Source: Chloropicon primus
Taxonomy: Eukaryota; Chlorophyta; Chloropicophyceae; Chloropicales; Chloropicaceae
DNA: 64,000 nt
NCBI GenBank assembly: GCA_023205875.1
Contig: CP060767.1
Span: 186,001 to 250,000 of the forward strand
Direction: 5' to 3'
A program made the translations under genes and the position numbers. Position 1 is the first letter of the stretch, and each line of letters starts with the position of its first letter. The notes under the pieces were generated by a model. That model searched no databases. It was given only the letters and a program-made list of their open reading frames with translations, and had not been told where the DNA came from. Shown piece by piece: positions 8,100-18,400 of the stretch.

Positions 8100-10871
8100 A
8101 TGTCTCTGCGTGACGACGTGCTGAAGTACGCTTCCGAGATTGGCCTGAGCGGTGCGCAGCAGGGCGGTGGTGGGTTCAACGACACGGACTTCAGGCCCAA
8201 GAGCAAGGCGAAGAGGAAGAGGGAGAAGGAGAGGGGAGGGGGGAAGAAGGGAAGCAGGGAGAGGCAAAGGGGTGACAACGGTGGGAGGGCTAGGCCCCTG
8301 CAGGGGCAGCAGCAGCTGTTTCAGCAGAGGACCAAACACGTGCGCTTCGAGGGGAACGGGAACGTTCGCGGGAACACCCGAGAGGGCCCGAGGCCCGTTG
8401 GGCCTGACCCGAACGAGCAGAGGGCATGGAACGAGGGGGCAGGACCCATACCGGACTCCCTGCTGGGGGACGCCACGGCGTCGTACGACGGGTTCGACGA
8501 GGTGCTCTCCGCGAGCGTCTGGCACTCGGTGTACGACGACCTCATGGGCGCCCACACGGCGAAATCGGCCGGAGCTGGCAAGAAGAAGAGGAAGAAGAAC
8601 AGAAGCGGTTCGGGCTTTGACTCCCGCGCGGGAGAACTGAGGCTGAGAGCCGAGAGGCTCGCGGAGGATTTCACCAAGAGGAGCGAAGTGCACATGAAGA
8701 AGTTTGGGGGGCAGGACGCCCAGTGGCTGATGACGGCCAAGGCGAAGGGTACGGTGAGGGATAAGATTGCCGCAGCCTCGCTGCTGGTCCAGCAAAATGT
8801 CGTGGCGAACCTCGGCAGCCTGGAGATGCTGGTGAACATGGTTGTCAGGAACAAGGGAAGCAGGGACGGCATCCAGCACACGCTGGAGGCCCTCGGGGAG
8901 CTCTTTTCCACCACGCTGCTGCCAGAACGAAAGCTGTTGTACTTCTCCAGCCAAGTTTTCGTCAAGAGTGGCCACTCCGAAAGCGTGGACGACAAACTGC
9001 TGATCGTTTGCTACATCGAGGACAGGGTGAAGGCGCTTTACAACGAGTTTGTGGAGGGCTTGGAGACGCTCACAAAGGACAACCTCGAGTTCCTGAAACA
9101 GAAAGCGATAAAGACGGCCTTTACTCTGCTCAAGACCAAGCCAGAGCAGGAGGCCAGGCTGCTGTCGATTCTTGTCAACAAACTGGGAGACCCCAGCCGA
9201 AAGATTGCTTCCAACGTCGTTTACTTTCTGCACAGCCTCTTTGAGGAGCACCCGGGAATGAAGTCCATCGTGGCCCAGGAGGTGGAAAACTTCTTGTTCA
9301 GACCCAGCCTGGCTCCGAGGGCTCAGTACACCTCGGTGATCTTCCTCAACCAGATCCTCCTCAGCAAGAAGGAGAGCGAGGGCGGCCCGGCGCTCGCGAG
9401 GAAATTGATCAATCTGTACTTCAGTTTCTTTCAGTTGCTGACGAACCCTGCGACAAGGGAGGAGGAGGACGACGCCGGTGGCCAAAGCCGCCATAAAAAG
9501 TTCGGCGACGACAAGAAGAAGGCCGGCAGCAAGAAGAACAAATCGGGAGATGTCGTAGTTGACTCCAAAATCCTTGGCGCGCTTCTCACGGGGGCAAACA
9601 GGGCCTTTCCCTTTGTCTCGGACACTGATATCGATGGCCTCATCGAGAAGCACAGCCCCAAGCTCTTCCAGCTTGCGCACGGGTCAAACTTCGGCACGTG
9701 TGTTCAGGCCCTGCACCTGCTTTACCACCTGTACAATACCAAAATGTCGCTCAGCGACAGGTACTATAGAGCTCTGTACAGTGCTCTTTTGAGAAAAGAC
9801 CTCTTGACCTCCAACAAGGCTTCTATGTTCCTGAGCTTGCTCTTCAAGTCCCTCAAAGCAGATGTGAACAAAGTCCGCGTGGCAACCTTCTTGAACAGGC
9901 TTCTGCAAGTCACAGCCGAGGCGAAGCCCAACGTCACTTGTGGATCTTTGCTCCTCATTTCCGAGACGATGAAGCACTTCCCTGCGCTGTGGGCCTACGT
10001 GAACGAAGGTGCTGACAACGGTGGCGAAGAGTTCAAGGACGTTGAGGAAGAATCGGATGCGGAGGAAGTGAATGAGGCAGAGGAGGGGGGCAGTGGTGAT
10101 GACAGCGAGGGCGAGGAGGAAGAGAAACAGAAGAGGGGAGGTGAAAAGCAAAAGGGCACCAAAAGCAAAGTTTATGACATGCTGAAGAGAGACCCTCAAT
10201 ACTCAGGCATGGAAGAGACCTGCTTCTGGGAGCTATCGCTGCTGTCGAAGCACTTTCATCCATCCACCTCTGTGATGGCCCGAACTCTCCTAGCGGGCAC
10301 GCACATCGTGTACGACGGCGACCCATTCCAGGACTTGAACGTGGTGAATTTCCTGGGCAAATTTGTGCAGAAGAAGCCCAAGGCCATCTCGAGCAAGTTC
10401 AGCAAGGCAGCTGATCCCGGGGAAGGCCTTTCAGAGGCCTTTGCAGACCTGGAGGAAGGCCAAGTGAACCCCGCAGACTTGTTCCATTACTACAACCAGA
10501 GAGTGAGGAAGGTGGTGAAGAAGGATGCCGGGGCTGACATTGAAAAGGGCGGCAGTCGGGATGACAAGAAGCTGCTGGAGGCAATGCTTGCTACAGGGGG
10601 AGAGAACTCGGACGACAGCGGGGAAATTTCGGGGTCCGCGAGTGACGACGACCTCGATGATAGTGACGATGTCGCGACGTCTTCGTCCACAACAGAGGAC
10701 AGTGAGGAGGAAGAGCTCGATTTTGCGAGCGAGGACGAAGGCACTGACGAAAAGAAGGCCAAGACCGACAAGGACAGCGGGCCTTTTGCATCTGCAGCAG
10801 ACTACGCGGATCAGATTGACGCTGACCTCAGCAAGTCGAAGGAATACTTGAAGGAGCTCCTTGGAGAATAA
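8100..10871 (+). CDS. NOC1/MAK21 (CEBPZ-type) ribosome-biogenesis factor
   Basis: A nucleolar factor that with NOC2 escorts 60S pre-ribosomes during early maturation. Single exon, ATG at 8100, 923 aa. The N-terminus has a basic Lys/Arg-rich nucleolar-type stretch (~35-70 and ~160-168). HEAT-like helices run ~200-450. The CBF/Mak21 domain is ~500-745, with LAHGSNFGTCVQALHLLYHL, then RYYRALYSALLRKDL and NKVRVATFLNRLLQ. Two long acidic tracts (~645-685 and ~835-890) are typical of the family. DPFQDLNVVNFLGKFVQKKPK is the conserved C-terminal signature of Noc1. It ends only 47 bp from the convergent glycosyltransferase gene. No odd features; length compares with yeast Mak21 (~1025 aa). Confidence 0.93.
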   Translation: MSLRDDVLKYASEIGLSGAQQGGGGFNDTDFRPKSKAKRKREKERGGGKKGSRERQRGDNGGRARPLQGQQQLFQQRTKHVRFEGNGNVRGNTREGPRPVGPDPNEQRAWNEGAGPIPDSLLGDATASYDGFDEVLSASVWHSVYDDLMGAHTAKSAGAGKKKRKKNRSGSGFDSRAGELRLRAERLAEDFTKRSEVHMKKFGGQDAQWLMTAKAKGTVRDKIAAASLLVQQNVVANLGSLEMLVNMVVRNKGSRDGIQHTLEALGELFSTTLLPERKLLYFSSQVFVKSGHSESVDDKLLIVCYIEDRVKALYNEFVEGLETLTKDNLEFLKQKAIKTAFTLLKTKPEQEARLLSILVNKLGDPSRKIASNVVYFLHSLFEEHPGMKSIVAQEVENFLFRPSLAPRAQYTSVIFLNQILLSKKESEGGPALARKLINLYFSFFQLLTNPATREEEDDAGGQSRHKKFGDDKKKAGSKKNKSGDVVVDSKILGALLTGANRAFPFVSDTDIDGLIEKHSPKLFQLAHGSNFGTCVQALHLLYHLYNTKMSLSDRYYRALYSALLRKDLLTSNKASMFLSLLFKSLKADVNKVRVATFLNRLLQVTAEAKPNVTCGSLLLISETMKHFPALWAYVNEGADNGGEEFKDVEEESDAEEVNEAEEGGSGDDSEGEEEEKQKRGGEKQKGTKSKVYDMLKRDPQYSGMEETCFWELSLLSKHFHPSTSVMARTLLAGTHIVYDGDPFQDLNVVNFLGKFVQKKPKAISSKFSKAADPGEGLSEAFADLEEGQVNPADLFHYYNQRVRKVVKKDAGADIEKGGSRDDKKLLEAMLATGGENSDDSGEISGSASDDDLDDSDDVATSSSTTEDSEEEELDFASEDEGTDEKKAKTDKDSGPFASAADYADQIDADLSKSKEYLKELLGE

Positions 10872-10918
10872 TTAAAAAGACATAAAATGATTTATTATAA
10901 CTTTTGTTACACTACCTA

Positions 10919-13900
10919 TTAAAGCAAGATGGGCGTGTGCCTCGAGAAATGACCTTGGCAGTCCATGGTAATGCTGCCAGCCTCGTTCGCACCCGTCGCA
11001 GCAGTGGAGGAATCGTTCGCACTTTTTTGTGCCTTTGCCATCTCCGTCAGAGGGTGGCCGACAAAGGCTTTGCAAACGTCCTGGAAGTCCAACTGTCTCA
11101 CAATGCCCTCGTGAAAGATCACGCTCCCGACCACGTTCCGATAGAGCATATGAAAGTATATGGTCTTCACGGGCTTGGTTGGGACAATTAGCCCGCACCT
11201 CCACCTCTTAACCCCGGTCATCGTGGTGGTCGCATTGTTGCTTGCGGCTTGCGATTCCAGTGGTCTTGAAAAGGTTACCATGTACCCATAGCCCATCGTT
11301 CTGTCTTCGTATTCCAAGTCAACGTAGAGGCTGTACCCTTCCGGGAACCTGGAGGGCAAGCCCTCGACTTGCGTGCTCTGGGCCGCGATGAAGATGGGCC
11401 TGTCCGAGCTCGTCTTCAGTTTGATCGTCTGCTTTGCACCGTACTGGTCGCTGATCGATTTCGAAGTCAGCTTTATTCCTTCGATGTACCGGGTGGCCTC
11501 GTACCCGCTGCCGAAGCTTTCCCAGTGCGCGGCCTCCTCAACGTCCAAGTCCTCAAATTTGCTGTTCTTCAGCAGATTATCCTTCGCCTCCTTGCCGTTA
11601 CCTTCCGTTAGCAGGTCGTCGAGAGTACACCCGTGGTTGAACTGGCTGAAAGTCGTGGCTCGGACCATGCTGAACAGCGTGTCGAGGCCGCCCAAGTTCA
11701 TTTTCGGCGACCTTAGGGAGTCCATGTGGTACGCGCTCTGAGCCATCTTTAGGGCGGGGGCCAAGTAGTTCAAGCTTGGAACCTCGTCGGCGTACCGTTC
11801 TACTGTGCTGACGAAAGGGGAGATGACCTTCCCCAGGTAGAGGTTTCGAGGGGAAGTTTTGCTCAGAGCATCGGGCGAGAGGCGGTACCAGAACAACGGT
11901 ATCGGCACGACTTGGAGGTTTGCCCCGCCAAGGGTCATCCTGGCCATAAGCTCCCAATCCTCTCCCGCGGCTTTCGCCATTTCTCCCTCCCAGCTCGAAT
12001 GGACCTTTTTGTGCTCCTCGAAGCCCCCGTAACGGTCGAAGGACGACTTCCTGAAGAGAGCGTTGGAGTCCCCGAAAACGTCCTTGTATACCCCGATCGA
12101 AGGGGAAGGCCCCAAGGGCATCCACTTGTTGATGGCTTTGATCGCATTCGTGTCCACGCCGTCGTACGGGCTACCTTCACTGACGAAGTACTGGTTTCCT
12201 GGCGACACGATGTCCGCCTCTGTGTTCATGGCAGTCATGAGCATGATCTCGATCTCCCTCGTTTTTGCGACGTTGTCGTCGTCCATGAAGAGCAAGTAAT
12301 CCCCCGACGCCTTGGATGCCCCAAGGTTTCTCGCAGAGCTTAGCGACACCTCAGCCTGAAGGCGGATGATCTCGGCTTCTGGCGCGAGCGCCTTGATGGC
12401 CTCCAACGACACGCCCGTTCCCGAGTGCGTGCTCGCGTTGTCGATGATTATGATCTCCGTTTTCTTGTGGCTCTGGTACACGAGGGACTTCACGGCCTGC
12501 TGCACTTTGTCCGGCCGGTTGTGGTGCACCAGGACCACAGACACCTTGGTTTTCGAGGTGTCTGGCTTCTGCTTCTTGGAGTCCCAAGGCCCTTCCCTCA
12601 TCTTCTTGTAGAGGTTCAGAAACCTCGACTTGGAGTCCGAGGTGTACTGGGAAACGACCTTGTAGACCCCCGAGCTCGCTATGCAGTCCTTTCTCGACAC
12701 CTCGTCCCTCACCTTGCTCCACATCAGCCTCGCGAGCTCGATGCCCTTCACGTCAAAGCCAGGGTCTCTGATGCCGTGCCGGGCCTTGAGGTCCTCCAAG
12801 AACTTCTCGTCCGTGACGTGCAAGCTCCTCGCGAACTCCGTGAGAATGGATTCGTACGCAATGAAGGGGGCGTTCTGCAGCACGGCTTGGAGGACGTTCC
12901 TCACGCCGCCGCCGCTGCCACCGAATTGCACGATGACTCTCACGCCGCCCCTCGACTTGGCTTTCATGACCTCCGACCTCTGGGTGTGGACGCCCAGCTT
13001 GTACCCCCTCATCTCGCCCAGCCTCGTCTTGATGATCTCCGACCCCATGCGCGTTTGGCTCAGCCTGCCCCCCCTGTACTTGACGTTCGAAACCCAAGCG
13101 TCAGTCCCAGAGAAGCTCACTTCCACCTCGCCAATCTCCGTAACGTTCGCATGCATCCAGCTCAGCGCGTCGAGCATGGTCCCCAAACCGTTGTCGTTCG
13201 TGAACGTCCCCTCGAACCGGAGGGCCTTGACAAGGTGCTTCTCCGACTGCCCGCCGGAAGCATCCTTTGCACCAATGGACGAAGGCGCGAACGGCAGCAC
13301 GTACACGTGCCTCCCAGGCATCGCGAGCCCCCCCGCTCCATCTTTTTCCTTGCTCGACCTTCCCTTCTCGGGCACTCTCATGAACTCGGGCAAGTAATCT
13401 TTTGCCTGTCGGTCAAGCTCCCCTAGGAGGGCCGTGTTGTCCACAATGGTGACGTCGGCGAGGGAGGCCGCCGTGGCTTCCATGTACATCGCCTCTTGCT
13501 GCTCCACCTCCTCCAGAATCGGGAGCTCCTCCCTGAGCAGGGCGTACTTGCCGGAGGACGTCTTGTGCTCAAAGTAGACCACGATGTTGGAATGCTTCAG
13601 TCCCAAGCCCTGCCTCTTGGCCAGCGCGCTGTAGTGGGCGAGGTGCGGCGTCAAGAACAGGGTAGAGTCACATGTGTCCCCGCCCAGGTCGCGTTCTCCC
13701 CCCCCGCTGTCCAGCTTGCCCTCCGGGTCCTCGAGGGGATCGAGCTTGGCCAGCCACTCCAGGATCTGGTAAGATAGTCGAGCCGGCCTCGAGATGTCTG
13801 CCCACACCAAGGGCTCTTTGAGCCACCGGACCGAGACCTTTTCGACTTGGGAGTAATCTTCCCGGATCAGCTCGGAGAGGAACGTCTGGGATATCTTGAC

Positions 13901-14739
13901 GTGGCAGCTGGAGTCCGGCCCCCTCGACCCGTCCTCGGGGCAGTGGGTGTCCCCCATGATCAGCTCGATCTTCACAAAAGTGTCGTCCTTGAGAAACATG
14001 TTCACAAACTGGTGGACGGCGCTGAAGCTGTTGGACAGGGTCATGGCATCTTCCGCGCTCTGCACGATGCACAGCTTCTTCCTCTTCCCTTGGTCACGCG
14101 CGCTCCCGCCCGAAGCTGGCCCTGTCAGAAGGTCTTGGAGCTCATCAAAGTCGATGGCCTCGAAATGGGACCCGAACCCCCCCCCCGCGCCCTGGGCACC
14201 ACCTCTCCCTACCACCTCCGCCTTCCCGCCAGCCTCTGGCACCGCGCACGGCTTGGTCGCGGACACGACCTTCTGCACGGAGTCGAGCTCCGATATTTCA
14301 TCCAGGGCCAGCATCCTGCGAGTTCAACGCGAGCGAACGCACCGAGGAGGTGGAGTTGTCGTCAGTCACGTCCATCCCATCGTCGCACAAGAGAAGAGAA
14401 AGTTTGTTTTGGGAGTTATCGAAGGAGGAGGAGAATGAAGGTGTTTTGCGTGCGCGCGCGCGTGTATGTGTGAGAAACCTTTTGACACATCGACGGCGGG
14501 AATCTTTCCTTCGATCCACTCTCGGATGCGTTCCGTCTCACTTACGCCCACAAGGTTGCGGATGCGCCGACGAAGGCGAGGACAACCACCCAGATCCTGT
14601 TCCTGCGCCACCCCTTCTTCTTGGACTTGCCAGGTGCGGACGCGCCAGCCCTCTTTCCTTTGCTGCCGTTGTACTTGGTGGAGTTCGTCGTGTTGGGCAT
14701 CGGCAGTCCTCCACCCTTGGGCGAGGCCGGGGTCATCAT
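10919..14739 (-). CDS. Type II membrane glycosyltransferase: Rossmann-like N-terminal region + GT2 domain + C-terminal lectin-like domain
   Basis: Exons 14739-14546 and 14315-10919 join through GTAAGT and CTCGCAG to give 1196 aa. Exon 1 encodes a basic cytosolic tail and one membrane anchor (IWVVVLAFVGASATLWA, ~48-65), placing the enzyme in the Golgi or ER lumen. Residues ~135-560 have alternating strands and helices with NIVVYFEHKTSSG and VRVIVQFGGSGGG and may be a second, GT4-like fold; this is inference. A GT2 domain follows at ~655-895: VSVVLVHHNRPDKVQQAVKS, then LSSARNLGASKASGDYLLF ending in the metal-binding DDD (~743-745), then GEDWELMARMTLGG as the catalytic-base region. The last ~200 residues look like a carbohydrate-binding beta sandwich. 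The likely role is glycan or glycoprotein synthesis; donor and acceptor are unknown. Confidence 0.82.
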
Positions 14740-15262
14740 GGTGCCCTTTCTCGCGAGACCACCTAGGATGGGACGGACAAGCAGAAAGCAGCAGCCACGA
14801 AAGGAGTCACGAGAGATCTCGCCTGGTCAGTGGTCTGCCGTCAAAACGGAACCAATTGTTCGAAGCGGAGGGGAGGGCGCTTTGAGCGAGGCACGATCCA
14901 CGCCCACGCCCACGCCCTCTCCGAAACACTGCTTACTGAGTCACTGGGGGGTCTCTGTCTCACCGGGTTTCTCCAAGAGATAAATCGTATTATTTCGTTG
15001 TAAAATCCTCGAAACCGAACCAGATCCCTCGAGCGGGACCAAGATCAAGGAAAGATCTGTCGATGGGAAACCCTCCTCGCCACTCGGTCGCCCCTTCACC
15101 GCGTTTAATCCTCGCCGCTCGGTCACCCCTTACCTCTCGATCCGCTCCAGACCCCGACGATCACGAAGCCCAAATCTTGATCAAAATGTGACATGTGAAA
15201 TGTTTGATGTTTGATGATTCAAATCACTCGAAAGGACAGAAGCTCTTTGGCCGCGCGAAGAG
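14740..15262. other. 5' region of the glycosyltransferase gene with one diverged oriented element
   Basis: On the minus strand AG|GTAAGG starts at 15133, and a diverged CTTTC element follows at 15054 (79 nt later). It has a longer middle but keeps GAGGGATCTGG at its end. A short duplication, CTCGCC-ACTCGGTC and CTCGCC-GCTCGGTC, lies at about 15073-15130. No gene is supported. Confidence 0.5.
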
Positions 15263-15462
15263 GTAAGGTTTGGCGAGGGTTTTGACCCCAGTAGCCGAAG
15301 CGAGGGACGAGATAGAAGCCAATATCTCGACGCATCGTCTCTTGATCTTTCCAAAGACCTCTTGTTCGAAAAAAACGGACTGCATCTTGCCTTTCCTTTT
15401 CTAAAACGAAAAGCCACCTCTCTTGAACCCTTTCATGGCCATGGCCATCGCCATGTCCACAG
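15263..15462 (+). repeat. Candidate 5'-UTR intron of IFT122 carrying the dispersed element
   Basis: AG|GTAAGGTTTGGCGAGG starts at 15263 and a full element starts at 15347 (84 nt in). A pyrimidine-rich run (TTGCCTTTCCTTTTC) follows, and an acceptor CCATGTCCACAG ends at 15462, 7 nt before the IFT122 ATG at 15470. The 200-nt length fits the genome's introns. The splice is predicted from sequence only. Confidence 0.6.
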
Positions 15463-15469
15463 GAGTAGG

Positions 15470-18400
15470 ATGAGGACCACGCTGACTTGGTCGGACAGCG
15501 TGCCGGAGCGCGATGACGTCCGTAACGTGTGTTATAACCTGGCGTTCAACCCGGATGGCACGCAGCTCGTCGCTGGGGTCGGGACTCGCGTGCTCGTGTA
15601 CGACGCCATGGACGGTGACCTCCTCCATAGCCTGAAGGGTCACAAGGATGCGGTGTACTGCATAGCGTATGCGAATGACGGGAAGAGGTTCGCCAGTGGA
15701 AGTGCGGACAAGAACGTGATCATCTGGACAAGCAAAGCGGAGGGGATACTGAGGTATTCTCACGATGACTCGATCCAGGCGTTGTCGTACAACCCCGTGA
15801 CCCAGCAGCTGGCCTCGGCGACCGCGAGTGACTTTGGGCTGTGGTCGCCCGAGCAGAAGAGCGTGACCAAGCAGAAGGTGGGATCCAAGGTGCTTTGCCT
15901 GGCTTGGACGAACGATGGGCAGTACCTGGCGCTGGGGCACTACAACGGGAACGTGAGCATCCGGGACAAGTCGGGGATGGAGAAAGTCTTGATCGAGAAG
16001 AGCGCGCAGGTGTGGTGCCTGACGTGGAACCCGAGCCGCTACGAGACGTACGACGTCTTGGCCGTGGGCTGCTTCAACGGGACCGTCTCCTTCTACCAGC
16101 TCTCCGGTGCCCAGCTGGGGAAGGAGGTGAAGCTGGGGTACGACCCGCTCTCGCTGAGCTACAGCACCGACGGGGAGTTCCTCAACGTGGGAGGAACGAA
16201 TAGAAAGGTGCAGCTTTACAGCAAGGAAGGGACGTTTTTGGGATCCACGACGGAGATGGACTCGTGGATCTGGTGCGTCAAGCCGAGGCCGAGGCACAAC
16301 TACCTTGCGATGGGATGCGAGGACGGCACCGTGGCGGTCCACCAGATATCCTTCTCCACGGTTCACGGCCTGTACAGGGACAGGTACGCTTACAGGGAGA
16401 ACATGACGGACGTGGTGGTGCAGAACTTGCTGAGCGAGCAGAAGGTCAGGATCAGGTGCAGGGACTGCGTCAAGCTCATTGCCATGTACAAGAACCGGCT
16501 GGCGGTGCAACTCACGGACCGCATCATCATTTACGAGGTCGAGAACTCGAGAGACTCTGGGAACATGAGTTACAGGGTGTTCACGAAGATCCCCCAGAAG
16601 CTCGAGTGCAACTTGCTGGTCGTGACCAGCCACCACTTCCTGCTTTGCTTGGAGAAGAAGCTCCAGATCTACACATTTCATGGCGTGAAGGAGAGGGAGT
16701 GGAACTTGGACTCGATCATTCGCTACATCAAGGTCATTGGCGGCCCGAGGAGGCGAGAGTCCATCCTCGTGGGACTGAAGAACGGGCTGGTGCTGAAGAT
16801 TTTCATCAACAACCCGTTCCCGGTGGAGCTGGTGAAGCACCCGGTCGCCGTGAGGTGCCTCGACCTGTCCGCCTCTCGGCAGAAGCTCGCCATAGTGGAC
16901 GAGAACGCGAAGATTTACGTGTACAACCTCAAGGGAAGCTTCGTGAAGAACCCAAAGACCGGGGAGAAGCAGATGTTGATGGAGGCCAAGGAGCTCTTCT
17001 TGGACGAAGGGGCGACGAGCGTGGCCTGGAACTCTGACTTCGAGGACATGCTGTGCTACACCGGGAGGAACACGCTGAACATCAAGACCGGGGACTTTCC
17101 CGTGCACTCTCAGAAGCTCTCTGGCTTCGTGGTAGGGTTCATGTCCTCCAAGATCTTTTGCTTGCACTACCAGACGATGGAGACGATTGATGTCCCGCAG
17201 TCTGTGAGCATGAACCGCTACTTGGAGATCGGGGACTACAAGAGGGCCTACCAGGTCGCCTGCCTGGGCGTCTCCGAGGAAGACTGGAGGCACTTGGGAA
17301 TGCAGGCACTTCAGCAGAACCAGATAGAGACTGCCCGCAACGCCTTTGTCAGAATCTGCGACATCAAGAGCATCTCCTTGCTGAGCTACGTGGAGCAGGA
17401 GCTCGTCTCGAGCAGCGGGAACCTTGGAATCGCCAAGAAGCTGGTCAAGGCGAAGATGCTGGCTTTCCAGGGGAGGTACCAAGAAGCCGCTCGGATGTAC
17501 GCCGAGTGCAATAGGGTCGAGCGAGCCATGGAGATGTTCAGCGACCTGAGGCAGTTTGAGGAGGCAAAGCAGTGGGCGGAGCAGTACTCTCACAACAAGG
17601 AGGCGCAAGTGGAATCCGTAAGAGAGGTCATTCAGCGCCAAGCGCAGTGGAGCGAGGAAGTCAACGACTTCGAGGCCGCTGGGGAGATGTACATGAAAGC
17701 CAAGAACTACGAGAAGGCCGCGGCTCTGTTCATCCACCAGAATTTGAACAACAAGCTGATCGAGATCGTGCGCATCTTGCCGTCCTCCGCTGGATCACAG
17801 AAGCTGCTGAATACGATAGCCGCCCACTTTGTCAAGTCCTGCGATGCCCATGCAGCAAAAGCAAGCAAGGCGGCCACGCAGGAGGTGAGCAGCAGCCCCA
17901 AGGACGGCGACGCCATCAGCTTCAGTTATGCCAAGGAAGTCTTCGTGAAGATGGACGACCTTTCGTCCCTCGTGGAGCTCTGCATCAAGCACGCCAAGTG
18001 GGACGATGCGATCTCCATCGCCAAGCAGAAGAACTCCAAGGCAATGATCTCAAAGGTCTACATCTCGCACGCCAGGTGGCTTGCTGAGAATGACCAGTTC
18101 GAGGCCGCGAGGAAGTCCTACCTGCTCGCGGGAAGGCCGGAGGAGGCCACGCAGATGCTGGAGGAGATGTGCGACAACGCCATCACGGAAGACAGGTATC
18201 TTGACGCATCATTCTACTTTTACCAGCTGGCCATGGATACTGCGATGATCTACGAGGAGGAGCACGAGCTCAAAGGCCAGCAGGGGGTAGGGAATTTTCA
18301 GAAGAATTTTCAGAAGAAGTTCGACCGGTTTTACCACCTCGCCGAGGTTTGCTATGCTTACCACTACGTGCTGCAGTCCGTGAGGGAGCCATTCACGGAT

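Noticed and set aside
15401-17737. Long minus-strand open frame opposite IFT122 (778 codons), and similar long antisense frames opposite SEC31, BET and filamin genes
   Set aside because: These are shadows of GC-rich codon use; their translations are His/Leu/Val/Arg-rich with no domain, and the opposite strand encodes clear homologues.
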